A stretch of 64,000 bases of DNA. It comes from Cordilura impudica. Lineage: Eukaryota; Arthropoda; Insecta; Diptera; Scathophagidae. The stretch is from NCBI GenBank assembly GCA_963682025.1, contig OY821518.1, positions 304,643,429 through 304,707,428 on the forward strand, given 5' to 3'. The notes below the pieces were generated by a model. It did not search any database. It was given only the letters and a program-made list of their open reading frames with translations, and was not told where the DNA came from. Each line of letters starts with the position of its first letter. Positions within the stretch are counted from its first letter, which is position 1. A program made the position numbers and the translations under genes. Shown piece by piece: positions 34,825 through 46,985 of this stretch.

Positions 34825-35548
34825 TTTAATTTCCTTAAATATTCCAAAATTCAAAGTTTGGTCTCGGCAAGGAATGGGTTAACGTTGTTAGATTTATTCC
34901 GAATTTTTAGCATGAACGATTTGCACATTTGGTTACTATATTTTTAGCGTCAGATCTAAAAATTCAACAGCACTAAAAAATATTTGATTTTTTTGAAAAA
35001 ATTTCATTAGCTTGGGGTCATATGGGGTCATATTATTTTTTTCAGAAATCTTAGGCTATTAAGATAAAATATAACATATAAAAGTAGAAAGAGAACATTT
35101 ACTGAATATTTAAAAAAAAAATAATTTTTCTCAAAATCCGCAAAAAAAATTCCTTGTAAAAAAAAATTCTGGTACAGGAATTTACGCAAAAATCACAGAG
35201 TTAATCTATAACACACATTTAACAAAACTTTAAAGTGCCAGATCCATTTGTTAAAATTTTGTTTAAGGAAATTTTTAAAAGCTTTAAAAAGGAGTTTTTA
35301 GAATTTTATGAAGCAAATTTTCCATATTTGGTCTCATTTCGCAATAGGTTAACAACGTGGTAATAAAACAATACTTCATATCTGAGTACTTATAGGTAAG
35401 GAAACCAAAGAAAAAATATGGCTTTAATCAATTTGTTAAAGTTGTAAAAATGTTCATCACATTTCAAGACCTAGACTTTTTTGGTACAAAAGTGGTCTGG
35501 GGCATTTGTTACTTCTTGGCGAGTTTTTATTCGATTTTGAAGTTATAT
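34825..35548. other. AT-rich stretch with a short direct repeat
   Basis: TTTGGTCTC-n7-AAT-GGTTAAC occurs near 34857 and again near 35329 in the same direction, about 470 bases apart. Otherwise nothing is recognised. Confidence 0.4.
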
Positions 35549-35552
35549 AGCT

Positions 35553-36287
35553 TTTTATACCCTATACCACTATGTGGTTTGGGTATAATGACTTTGTGCT
35601 GCTGTTTGTAACAACCAAAAATATTTGACCTATACCAATCTCTAATTATATCGATCGAATCAGAATCACTTTTTGAGTTGATTTAACAATGTCCGTCCGT
35701 CCGTCCGTCCGTCTGTGTGTCCATGTAAACTTTGTAATCAAACTGCAGGTCGCAAATATGAATATATTTTGACGAAATTTGGTATATAAGCTTTTATCGC
35801 CCATGGGATGAACGCTGTTAAAACTGGTGAGAATCGGTCCATGTTCAGACCTAGCCCCCATACAAATTATCCCTTTGAAAATTGGGTTTGTATGCATTCA
35901 TTACATCTATTAATGAGTAGTCCAAAAATGATCCCTTTGGCCCCATATAGAGCTGCTTCCCGATCTTCACTTAAATCTATTAAAAAACAAAAATATTGCA
36001 CTGATTCTTCTCAAATTTTGTTTGTATATATTTTTGCAAAATACAAGAGACTTTACCAAACATGATCAGGATCGGTCCATTTTTAGACCTAGTCCCCATA
36101 TAGATATAGCATTCGATATGAACTTTTTCATATCTGAAGCCAAAAAAATTAATAAAAATCCCACTCAAATTTGGTTTTTGCTTATTTTCTATGTCCAATT
36201 AGTTGGGCCTAAGAGATAGGGTTTCTAAACGCATGATATAGGGTATCGTATAGTCGGTCTAGACCAACTATAATTTTCTTACTTATT
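35553..36287 (-). repeat. Copy of repeat family R1 (minus orientation), internal deletion
   Basis: The left end TATACCCTATACCACTATGT is the family 3' end; (GTCC)n at about 35691-35711; the right end TATAGTCGGTCTAGACCAAC then TATAATTTTCTTACTT is the 5' palindrome. About 60 bases around 35875-35882 are missing compared with the 5.9-kb copy (CCCTTTGAAAATTGGGTTTG joins two separated blocks). Confidence 0.9.
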
Positions 36288-36289
36288 TA

Positions 36290-38830
36290 AAAGATAATTT
36301 AGTACCAATATTGACTCATATAACAGCTTGTCGAAAAAATTAAACTATAGAACGAAATTTTCTAAAATCTAAAAAAGTCATATTTTCCCCATATAAAAAC
36401 ACTTGAAATTTTCAGTAACGTTGAGGCACCTCTAAATTTCTTTTGATTGACCCAAAACTTTTTATCTCCCAGTTTTTTTTTTTTTTTTGCTATTCATATA
36501 TTTCTAGGTGGTGAGACTATAAATTCGAACATTTTTTCCCCCTCCATATAATGAAGGGCCACCCTAATATACACAGATGCGTATCAGTGATGCATGCACA
36601 TTTTTGTATGCTTGTTGTTTTTGTTAATTTTTTGTACATGTGAAAATGTTAACCTAAAACATGTATTCCCGTATTTAGCCCGTCCGTCGCACGCTTGAGT
36701 GGTATTATTTATTTATTTGTTTATCTACAGAATATTTATTCTTATAATCTACTTAGAACTAATACTATAATGAGTTAAAAACCTTTAATAATTTTAACTA
36801 ATATATAACTGAAGAGAATCTTTAAACATACGATTATTTGTTAAATCCCTTGGCAGCTGGTACAACTTGAATAGATCACAAATTTCCGAACAATTTATGT
36901 CCCATATAAAACATTGTAAACAAACATTACAGATTGAAATCCCAAAAGTTTCCCCCTTATTACATATGTATGTAATTGATAATGCCAAGAATATTTTAAA
37001 AGAATTCTGGTAGACCTTTTTGAACACCTTCAATACGGTTTGAAGATATCATATAATAATCCATTTAATCCTATCCTATAATTATAAGACTTGGTCTTGT
37101 TGTACAGAAATCAATAAATAAGTAATTACTGTTTTTTTTTTCAATAATTCATTACCCTACATGGCATACAGGTCCCACAAATGAATTTTATTATTACTTC
37201 ACGACTGATCAAAATTCACCAAATTTTCCAAGTATTTTTTAAGTCAAGTAGTATTTTAACAAAATCAGATTGCGTGAGTGAACTTTATTAACAAATTAAA
37301 AAATTAAATATGATATACATATTAGTTTTGATTTTAGCAAACAAATTTTTCAAGTTATATTTCTTTTGTATTTATACATGTTTTCAAACCTGTCTATGAT
37401 AAATTTATGCAGCTTAAGTAATTTTATAAAAGTCTGAATGCAAAAAAAAAATGTTTGCTAAAAATACGAAATATCTTCAGAAAAACTTAATTAAAGTGTT
37501 TTAAATAATTGTAGAAAAAACATCCTGTTCTTTTGGGGGAACTATATATATTATAATGAACAATAAATGAACAATTGTCTCTTGACAATGTCATTCAATA
37601 AGATATGTCAGCTTCATGCATTTGTATAATTTTGTATTCTTCTGAAATTGTTATTGTTGATGAATGACTACAAAAATTTGCATATTGTTTAGTCAAATGT
37701 TATTGCAGCAATGCCTGCTCAACTGCTTCTCCTACTTCTTCAGCTTCCTGTTTCTGTTACTCCAATTTCTAATTCATCATATTGAACTTCTGCTACATCT
37801 CTTTGTTGCTTCTTGCTTGCAAAATTTATGGTTCTATACTTCATAAGGACGTCTTGGCATCTATTGTCACATCGTTAGAATACAATTAAGTTTTGAATAG
37901 AATGAATTAATTAAATTTTATTATATTCAATTGCATTGAATGGCAAGTTTTGACGTTTCGTTAGTCTATAGTTTAAATTAGTTATGAATGTTTTTGTTGT
38001 GCAACAGCCGACAACAATTTGTATTCAACTAAACTTTCTGGTGAGTTTCAACAGAACTGATTTGTTGCTATCCGGTTGCATAATTTCTTATGTATATAAA
38101 TAAAATGTGAAAACTACAAATTTTTATAACCAACAGCTTTTTAAAAAATTATATTCAGTTTAAGTTAATTAAATAAAATATTTGTTTTCCCCCTTATATT
38201 TTTCCAAAAAAAAAAAAACTTTTATTAGAAAATTTGCATTCTTACTTTTTTATTTAACAAACAAAATATTATGAAAATAAATATAAACTCCTTAACTTTA
38301 CAGCTCATGTACAATTGGAAGTTTTTACTTCTTAAGCATATTGTGAGTGTGTCTGTGTGGGTGCATGTAGTTTTCTTCTACATAATTTTGTTAAGAAAAA
38401 ATTTGTTGCTCTCGTTGTTCTTGTTATTTTTGATTTGAGAATAAAACTCTGACCATTACCAAAAACTCTGCAGTCGTAAGAAAGCAAATAACCAATGAAG
38501 TTTTCTAATCCTGTTAACAAAAGAAATCCCGCAGCTCAATCGAATTTCCTGAAGCAATTTGTTTGCAAATCTTCTATCAAAACGCAAAAATTTTGAAAAA
38601 GAAAGAAACAAATCGAAAAAATCTCCATATAAAGATGGAAGACAAATTTAAAGTTTTTCCTTAACTTGAAAAAAAAAAAACTTAGGACTGATAGAAAAAG
38701 CAAATCAACCTTAGTAAACCCTCTTGAATTAGGTGACGCTTTAACATGTCATAACATCACAAAACATGTAACATAGACACGTATGTATGTGATGTGTGTG
38801 TGTGGAATAATAACATGACCGATGTATTTT
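36290..38830. other. AT-rich stretch; possible LINE 3' tail
   Basis: At about 37085-37125 AAGACTTGGTCTTGTTGTAC-AG followed by AATCAATAAATAAG resembles the hairpin plus A-rich tail of the 9.5-kb LINE, so it may be a 5'-truncated LINE end. AATGAAGGGCCACCCTAAT near 36552 looks like the tip of a DNA element but has no partner here. No gene recognised. Confidence 0.35.
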
Positions 38831-39565
38831 TTAAGAAAATATAGGGTAATTCCATTTAAAATCAATGAAAAAAATACGCCATTTTCGACCTTACCCTCTT
38901 TGAATTGTACAAAATATAGCATGAATGTTCTATGGTACTAAGCTAATATAAATTCAAAAATTTTGGTGTCTAGCTTTTGTGGTTTCCGAAATATGGCGCT
39001 TCGAAAAGTATAAAATTCACCAAAAACACACATAAATGGTCTGCCATTATTGCTTATATCTTCAAAAGTTTTAAACGTCGAAATTGGTCTCGTTTAAGAG
39101 GTATTGAAAATAGCTTTAAAACTAAGTTAAGCGATTTTTTTTTTCGAAAGGCCAAAGCTCACTGGGAAGCTATATCTCAAAAAATTAAATTTTTAAAATT
39201 CTAAGACAAACATATGTTGATCCTGATAGTCCCATTTGCCTTTTGTGTCAAAAAATTTGAGTGAGCTCTTATTAGTTCCTGAGATATTGATGAAAATGTG
39301 AAATTATTTAAAAAATTGTCTACTATTTTTTTTATTAGTACTTTTTTTTTTGTTATTTTTTTAATAAAATTAAAAAAAAAAATTTAATACGTTCTTATAT
39401 TTTATATTTTCTAAGGCTTAAAACTTAAAGGATAGTCTTGTTTGTATTTCGTGCTACATTTTTGGGCGAGCTGTTATTGTTTAATTAGCGTACAATTTTA
39501 TGTAAAATTTAATTATATTTTTTTTTAATTTTTGTTTAATGTTTACTTTTGCTATATATTAAATT

Positions 39566-40672
39566 TTGGTAATGTGGAAGCTTTCAAAAAGAAAAAAGCT
39601 TATCAAAAAAAAATTACAGAATCCAAAAAAGCTTTTCAATTATCTAATAACTGCTCCTGCAGTTTCTCATGTTTGTCCAGAATCGGAAATATTTCAGCAA
39701 TTAAAGGAAAAATTCAAATCTACTAAAAAGAATAGCGAAAAAATACAATTGCTAACCCTTTTACCAAAATGTTAGGCATTGCAGAAAATTGTACAGGGGT
39801 TTGAAATTTCCGAATTTATGGCTCGGAAGGTAAAAAAATTTAGTTGAGGAAAGGTATACTGAGTAGTCCCAACAACAAAACAAGAAATGTTTTATCATCG
39901 AAAGTTGTGGAAGCTGTTAAAATCTTTTATAAACATGATGACCTCAGCAGATGCATGCCATGGTATAAAGATTCTGTTTCTATGTTTGAGAATGGTGTGA
40001 AAATAAAAAAAACTAAGAGATTGCTGCTTGGAAATCTAGGTGAAATGTATGCATTGTTTAAAGAAACACATGAAGAAATAAAAATTGGTCATTCTAAATT
40101 TTGTGAGCTTCGTTTGAAAAATGTTGTGTTCTTCAATGCCAGTGGAACTCACAATATCTCCTTGAACTTAAAAAACTGAACAAAAGGCTTGTAAAGATTG
40201 CTTTGAGAAAATTACGTGCAGTCCTTCGACTCCCAAATGCTATTTAGCTAAATGTAAGGACTGTCCAGGAGTAGAAAATGTCAAGCAAAAACTTGACGAA
40301 TTACTAGAAACAAATCATGATGATGAAATTACGTATAAACAATGTTTCATTAGAAGCAATGGTAAAGCAGGCTGAAGATTTTCTGGATTCACTCTACGAA
40401 AAGTTATTGCATTTTTGAATGCAATTCCGCTTCAATTCTATGAGTAGTGCCGTGAACATCTTTTAAATTGAAATTTTGAATTTTTAACAGAGGAAGATTA
40501 TAAAGCAGAAGACGAGTTTTTTTAAAAACCTGGTTTATTGACATGAAAACAATACCAGCAACAAAAAAATGCCACTATTTTGTTCATGAAGAAAAATCAA
40601 ATCTTAAAGTAAAACTGTACTCCGAAGACCGAGAATTTTTAATTGAAAATATTTACAATTAATTGATCGCAT
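39566..40672 (+). pseudogene. Transposase of the same family as at 59-60 kb, catalytic core missing
   Basis: N-terminal part: SHVCPESEIFQQLKEKFKST and QKIVQGFEISEFMARKVKKF in frames split by stops, then from 39844 KGILSSPNNKTRN, KRLLLGNLGEMYALFKETHE and IGHSKFCELRLK. A cysteine-rich block follows in another frame (CKDC, CSPSTPKCYLAKCKDCPG, about 40190-40275). Downstream, a C-terminal piece reads IPATKKCHYFVHEEKSNLKV and KLYSEDREFLI (about 40540-40655). The DFAENY and SDG-HGK-CDG blocks seen in the 59-60 kb relative are absent. The element is therefore an internal-deletion derivative with additional frame breaks. Confidence 0.75.
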
Positions 40673-40681
40673 ATGTTTGTG

Positions 40682-40792
<111 letters not shown>

Positions 40793-41729
40793 TATTTCTT
40801 ACTTTTAACTCCTTTTGTCTAAAATAATATGTGTAATTAATATCACTCAAATAAATAAATAAAAAAAATTTATGAAATTTTTTCACATTTTTATCAATAT
40901 CTCGGGAACTAATAAGAGCTTACTCAAAATTTTTGACACAAAATGCAGAGCATATTATCAGGACTAACATATATTTTTTCAAAAATTTTACAAATTGCAT
41001 TTTTTGAGATATATCTTCCCAAACTTAAAAACATGTGACAATGACCTTTGACTTTTCAGAAAAAAAATTTAACTAAATTCAGTTGCAAAGCTACACTCAA
41101 TACCTTTAAAATAAGCCAAATTTTGACCCTGTATGTTAAAAACTTTCATATATATAAATTATAATGGCAGAGCACTCATATGTGTGTTTAATGATTTTTT
41201 AAATTTTTTGACAGTTGGTCCCATATTTCAATGTGTTTTACAAAGCAGATTATGAATGATGTAAATATTTAAGATGTTGAACTCTATTTTAGAGAAATTT
41301 GCATTTTCTAAAAATATTATTATTGTCCTGGGGTATTGCTGGGGTGACATTCAAACTTATTTATTACGGTCATCTCTTACAAAACCGATAAGTGGCACTA
41401 TAACAAACAAATCTCTAGAGAATATTGTAGATTTTCAAGTTTGCTGTGCAAAAAGAAATGACAAACTAAGATGTAAACGTTTTATAAGGTAACAGTACAA
41501 TGTGAAAGTATTAGATTATAAATTTATAAGAAAAACAGATTTATAAAAAAACACAATATTTAAAATTATATCAGATAAATCAATAACTGATAGAGGACAG
41601 TTTTCGTATTGTTTTGAAAAAAGAGTAAAATAACAGACGAAAATCGATGATAAAGTGTTAAGATTTTTTTTTTTAATTTCTCCCTAAATTTCACTCTACA
41701 CTGAGAAAAAAAGTGCGCTTAAAAATTAA

Positions 41730-42295
41730 ATGTGAACACTTTTAAATTTTAAAGTGCCTCAGACATAAGGTTCTTAAGCGGAGCACAAAAAAGTTTGTAA
41801 AGCGTTTGTTCTTAATTTAAAAGTAAAAATTTTTGTTTTTAATGTAAAATTCTTAAATTTATAAATGTTTACTTTATTGTATAATGAAAAACTTTATATT
41901 TTAAAGTAAAATATATTATTTATAAAGTAATCACATTTAAAATTGTATTAAAAAGTGAAGCCATTTAATTTTAAACTTTTAAACTTTAAAAAATAAAATT
42001 AGAACGTTTATTTTCGAAGTGTTAACTTTAAAATCTAAAGTGTTCAATTTGCAGAAAATGTTAACACTTTTTATATTTAAAGTGTTCACTTTATAAATCA
42101 AAGTGTATTCACTTTAATATATAAAATATCAGTTTATTATTAAAAGTGTTCACTTTGACATTTCAAGTGTACATTTTGTATTAAAAGTGTTAACTTTTAA
42201 ACTCAAAGTGTCTTTGTTGGAACTAAACGTGAACACTGTAAAACGCAACGTAAAAAATTTTATTTTCAAAGTGTTTAAATTCATTTTGAAAGTTC
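41730..42295. repeat. Subterminal AAAGTG/CACTTT palindrome array
   Basis: At least eight half or full copies of AAAGTG-TT-CACTTT occur: for example GTGAACACTTTTAAATTTTA at 41732, AAAGTGTTAACTTTAAA near 42018, AAAGTGTTCACTTT near 42080 and 42145, AAAGTGTTAACTTTT near 42184. A matching but shorter array sits at 44395-44600. The array ends about 80 bases before the start codon of the enclosed gene, so it could also act on its promoter. Confidence 0.7.
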
Positions 42296-42376
42296 TATTT
42301 TAAATTTTACCGTTAAAATAAAAAGCGACGCGTTAGCGGCATTTGTGTGATTTCGTTAGTGTGAACAAGATAAAAA

Positions 42377-44367
42377 ATGATCAGTCAGGGTAAAATTATA
42401 CAAGAAAGTGACTTGGAGCGAATTATTGGCAACGATATCCAAATTAATGAGCAGGGTGATTTAATGTACACGTGTGTTGTTGAAAAAGCTACCAACGACA
42501 ATTTAAGTGAGGAAGATACGGATCTCCTTAATCTGCTAAAGGAGTTTGATCTTGTAACACATTTTCTTGACCTAAAAAGTAAGTAAAAATAATAATTAGT
42601 TATTTATAGTTCGATCCGAGATCATGTATACAGTTTCTAATACTAGAAAAGATAATACTTTATGCAATGTAAGAGAAATTTGGAAAAAATTGAAGACAGC
42701 GCTAGATGGAGTAGCTACTTTCGAACAAAGCGACTTGTTCATCTTCAGCATCCTTCTGCCTATTGCTTCAACTCATGCTTAATCAACTATTTAACTCAAC
42801 ATTAGAAAGTAAAAATATTTAGGCAATATTAACACTTATACAATATTATTAATGTTCCTTAGATGCTGCAATAACTTTTCAACGCTTAAAATTTTTGTCA
42901 AAAGAAGACAATACGGAAGCAATAAGAAATATTGGTCTTCGAGCGGAGTTTACAGAAAAGTTGGTTTTCTGGCGCAAGTCAAAGGTAAAAATAATATTAA
43001 TTTTTAAGCCTATTTGTGATGTTACGCACGTACATACGTACATACGTACATACGTTTATAATTTAGCAAGCTGCTTTTTTCAGATTGGAATAGAAGACGA
43101 AATGTTGAGCCAGACTTCGAAGATTGTTGGTTGGCTAGAAAAAACCATCGCAACGATTCACCCTGTTCTTCAAATAATTTAATAGGAAGCGCATTTGGAT
43201 CACAGGTAAGAATTTATAGGTACAGTACAAAGTTTTGTATTAAATTTAATGTTACACTACAGTGCAGCCCATTTCAACATTTTTAAAGAATAACTCAACC
43301 GGAAAACAACTTATTCTATATTATAAGGAAAGGGCATATTTTACGAATGAGCAACGCGATGACTTCATTAAAATAATTTTTGAAGATGTTGTGTTAACAA
43401 AGGCAAAGCTTAGACCTGAACACTTTGCTAGTATCGTGGAAGAAGTAATTGTTTCCCAAAGAAAAATAGTGTCCCAGGTATTATTAAAAACGATATATAA
43501 AGAGAACATATTATAAACTGATTTCTTTCAGGATTATTACTACATTCCTCGTCAAAGAAAAAACCAGAGTTCAGAAAAAAACACACACTGAATAAAAAAC
43601 TCGTACATATATGTTAGCAAACATAACTTAGACCAACACACACATATTTTTATTTTCATATCAATTATGTGCGTTTCTAAATTTTCTACGGTGCCCAACA
43701 CAACCATGACTGTGTTCGTTTTAATATTTCGTTATTTACACGAACATTTTTGTATCACATACTTTTTTGTTCGAATTCAGTTATATTTTAAGTCGTGTTT
43801 AAAATATAACTGAACTCGAACCTGTTTATTGTACATGTTGTGTTTTTCTTACTACACGAGCCACAACACGACTTAAAATATAACTGAACTCGAACCTGTT
43901 TATTGTACATGTTCTGTGTTTTTTTTCACTACACGTAGCAGAACATGAACTTCAAATAAAGCAACACTCAAAAATGTGTGCTTTATGTGTGTTTGAAACA
44001 AAAAGTATGTGATACAAAAATGTTCGTGTAAATAACGAAATATTAAAACGAACACAGTCATGGTTGTGTTGGGCACCGTAGAAAATTTAGAAACGCACAT
44101 AATTGATATGAAAATAAAGATATGTGTTGGCTGCTTTTGAACAGAACATTGTGTGTTTCATGTGTGTATTTTCTGAACCTTGGAAAAAACCCATCAGGCA
44201 AGCTCTATTCCAAATATTTTAAATTAAAGACGAAGATTAGAAAGAGTAGTCCATCTGCGGATAGATCTCTTTCGAGTGAAGTACGTGATCCATTAGTGGA
44301 AGAAAATTTTGAAGTTGACGAAACGCTGTCAAATTTGATTGAATTAATGTGGATTAAAAACATTTAA
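42377..44367 (+). pseudogene. Multi-exon gene with SAM-like domain, last exon interrupted
   Basis: Exon 1 42377-42578 (ATG to A|GTAAGT), exon 2 42863-42984, exon 3 43084-43205, exon 4 43268-43477, exon 5 43532-43564 continuing at 44191-44367; all introns begin GT and end AG. Exons 1-2 encode a SAM-like fold: DLLNLLKEFDLVTHFLDLK, then AITFQRLKFLSKED and NIGLRAEFTEKLVFWRK. Exon 3 (NVEPDFEDCWLARKN frame) is a linker. Exons 4-5 hold STGKQLILYYKERAYFTNEQ, DYYYIPRQRKN and, past an inserted MITE, PSGKLYSKYFKLKTKIRK, a C-terminal block I recall from uncharacterised insect proteins. Junctions 1/2, 3/4 and 4/5 are in phase; 2/3 is off by one base as I read it, so a small indel or another splice choice is needed. 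Function unknown; SAM domains usually mediate protein or RNA binding. Confidence 0.65.
43565..44182. mobile_element. 618-bp hAT-type MITE inserted in an exon, 8-bp target duplication
   Basis: The left tip CAGAGTTCAGAAAAAAACAC and the reverse complement of the right tip CAAGGTTCAGAAAATACACA are inverted repeats. Identical GAAAAAAC lies outside each end (43557-43564 and 44183-44190), the 8-bp duplication length of hAT elements. The interior is a near-perfect fold: TTTCATATCAATTATGTGCG and CGAACATTTTTGTATCACAT on the left arm recur complemented on the right arm. No coding capacity. It shares most of its sequence with 53990-54415. Confidence 0.88.
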
Positions 44368-44704
44368 AATAATGCGTTTTCTTTAAAGTTTCTTGTGAAC
44401 ACTTTTAAATTGCATTTGAAAGTGTTCACTCTTAAATTAAAAACAAACGCTTTTAATTTGAGATTGACTCTGTTAACTTTCAATTTAAATACAAACAATT
44501 GTAATCGATAATGCGCATGTTAAAATGTAAAGTATTCACTTTAATATTCAAAGTGTTATCATTAATAATTTACATATTAAAGTGTAAACTTTAAAATTAA
44601 ATATTTTTCAATATGGCTGGTTTTCATACATGAAAATTTTAAATTTTAAAGTCACTTGTACTGGATTTAAGGTGAGTTAAAAGTGTTTCTTTTCTGAGTG
44701 TGGA

Positions 44705-46085
44705 CTTTCAAATATAACATTTTGCTCATTGAACATTTACACGTTTCTTCCCAATTTTGTCTGTTGGGCGAAAAATGGAAGCTTTGGCAAGGCAAAAAAG
44801 GTAACAGCATTAAACACATCAGTGTTTAAGAAACCTGTTTTATAAGATAAGGCTACTCTTGATTCAAAATATATAAAAAATACACTTTTCGAAAAAAGTG
44901 CAAATAAAATGCGACATTTTTTGTCAGAAAAGAAAATGGCATTACCTTTGCTACAGTTGTGAGTTATAAAAAAATTTCAATGACATCCCAGAATCTCGAA
45001 ATAAATTAGGTCAATATATTTGTTTAATACCTTTTACATATATTAATTATATTTAGGATTTTTTAACATTATTATTAATATTTAACATGGCGGCTGAAAT
45101 CTTCGTTAAAATACTCGAATTATACAAGTTTGAGCAGTTGCCAAAAATAATGAAAATAATCCACCATTGTGTCGCCATGGCAACAGAAAAGAAAAACTGA
45201 GATGCAATGTACTCTTAGAAATACGAGTGTGTACAAACTACAACTTACTTATGTACGTATATGTTTGCGTGTGTGTGTATAAATATAATTTTTTACTAGT
45301 TCGTTGTTAGATGTTAGTTGTACGCCAATTTTAAAATATTTTTTTTTTTCAATTTGAATGCATCAAATATTTTTGCATGATTTTTAACATGTACAAGTTT
45401 AGTTAAGAGAAGACTCCTTGTTGGCTGAATAAAGAAAACAAATTATCAACAATCAAAAATTGACTTAGAAAAAAAAAAAAAATAGTAGACTGGTGGTCGA
45501 ATGAAATATAAAATTAAGCCATACCAGAATTGTTTATCGGAGACATTTAGGCGATGATAGAAGATATGACTTTAGTTTTTTTCATCTCATATACTTAGAA
45601 TTATCGTGCTAGCGTATAATCTGAGATTTATGTGAATTAAACATTGGCAGCATATGGTTACCAAAATTATAGAAAGTATAATTAATTATTTCAAATAAAA
45701 AAAATATTTTATCAGAAACGCTCAAGTTTTAGTTTTTCGGGATGGCATATATACTTCAAAGTGTGTTGAAGCACAACCAATTTTAGTGGCATTATTTTAA
45801 ACATTTTTATGAGGTTTCCCAAAATATTTAAATTTTTGCGACAACCGTTAGTGAGCTGGACTATTTTAAAGAGAAGGTATATTTTTAAGGTTTTTCATGG
45901 ATCTTGACTTTTGTTTGACAAATGAAAATCACAGTTTCCGCGAAATTCTACAATATTATAATATTTAGATCTATTTAGCACATTTGAATCTGTATTTGAT
46001 TTAAGCGAAGACGTCTATACTTGTAAATAATTTTGTAATATTCGTGTTTATTACGAAGTTTATCGAATTTTCTCGATTTTATGAG
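44705..46085. other. AT-rich stretch without recognised gene
   Basis: No supported feature beyond homopolymer runs. Confidence 0.45.
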
Positions 46086-46089
46086 AATG

Positions 46090-46740
46090 AAAGCTCTATA
46101 TGGTTATGGTATAATGACTTTGTGCTTATGTTTGCAACTACCAGAAATATTTGACGTATACGTTTTTTATACCGATCGACTCTGAATCATTTTCTGAGTC
46201 GATTTAGAGATGTCCGTCCGTCCATCTGTTTGTGTGTTCAGACAAACCTTGTAATATAAATATATTTTGATGAAGTTTAGTACATAACCTTTTATCGGCC
46301 ATATAAGGAATGCTATTGAAATTTCTTAAAATCGGTTCATGTTCAGGCCGAGTCTCCACACAAATGACCCCTATAAGATCGACTTAAATGGTCATAATAT
46401 CCATTTAAATATATAGTTATCGGTTAAATTGGGTATGTGTATGTTTATTACATCTATTTATCAGTAGTCCAAAAATAAACGGTATTGGACAATTTTTAGT
46501 CATAGCTCTCATTTGAAGCCGATTCCCGATTTTTGCTTAAAACTATCAAAAAACAAAAAAACCGGACAGATTTTTCTCAAATTTGGTGTGTGTATATATT
46601 CCTCCAAAAACTAAGTGACCTTACCAAATACGGTCAGGATCGGTCCATTTTTTGACCCAATGCCCGTATAAATATAGCATCCGATATGAACTTTTTCATA
46701 CACGCAGGCAAAAAGTTAATAACGATGCCACTCTAATTTG
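46090..46740 (-). repeat. Diverged copy of repeat family R1 (minus orientation)
   Basis: GGTATAATGACTTTGTGCTT, TTTCTGAGTCGATTTAGAGA, GTCCGTCCGTCCATCTG, CAGGATCGGTCCATTTTTTG and GATATGAACTTTTTCATA are in family order. Both terminal palindromes are lost. Confidence 0.82.
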
Positions 46741-46799
46741 TAAATTACATATATTTTAAGGCTATGTGACGGAACAAATATAGCTCCTGGAGCAGTCGA

Positions 46800-46985
46800 A
46801 ATTTTACAACGTGGTACTAGATGATATTTGTAGTGTACAGAAATGTGCGTGAAATTCGGTTATATCTAGAGGTTCAATTTTAAATACGAACCTGCTCGAT
46901 ATAATGACAATCCATATTATCCTAATTTTTTTCCAGGACAGACGAACGGATGGCCAGATGGACAGACGGATATCATATATCGAGT
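46800..46985 (+). repeat. Second copy of short repeat R3
   Basis: TTTTAAATACGAACCTGCTC then GATATAATGACAA, and the tail GGACAGACGAACGGATGGCC, GACAGACGGATATC, ATATCGAGTAGTA, parallel the copy at 23.64-23.83 kb. Confidence 0.5.

Larger units (their letters stand above)
41699..44700 (+). mobile_element. 3-kb element carrying an intron-containing gene
   Basis: The left tip CACTGAGAAAAAAAGTGCGC and the reverse complement of the right tip CACTCAGAAAAGAAACACTT form short imperfect inverted repeats. Inside both tips are arrays of a palindromic motif, AAAGTGTTCACTTT and variants (left about 41730-42295, right about 44395-44600), which looks like repeated binding sites. Between the arrays lies one gene on the plus strand. 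The CACTGA-type tips recall P-superfamily elements such as ProtoP/Galileo, but I see no P-type transposase. Flanks show no clear target duplication. Confidence 0.55.

Noticed and set aside
37664..37846. Leucine/phenylalanine-rich 60-codon frame resembling a signal or membrane peptide
   Set aside because: The sequence is a pyrimidine-rich run without family features; composition explains it.
43084..43183. Exon 3 read in its first frame, ending at a stop, as the true end of the SAM-like protein
   Set aside because: A donor site after the alternative open frame, and in-phase open exons 4 and 5 with a recognisable C-terminal block, argue that the gene continued; the phase problem at exon 2/3 is better explained by a small indel.
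43900..44100. Minus-strand 66-codon frame within the SAM-like gene region
   Set aside because: It lies in the hAT-type MITE and is formed by the foldback arm.
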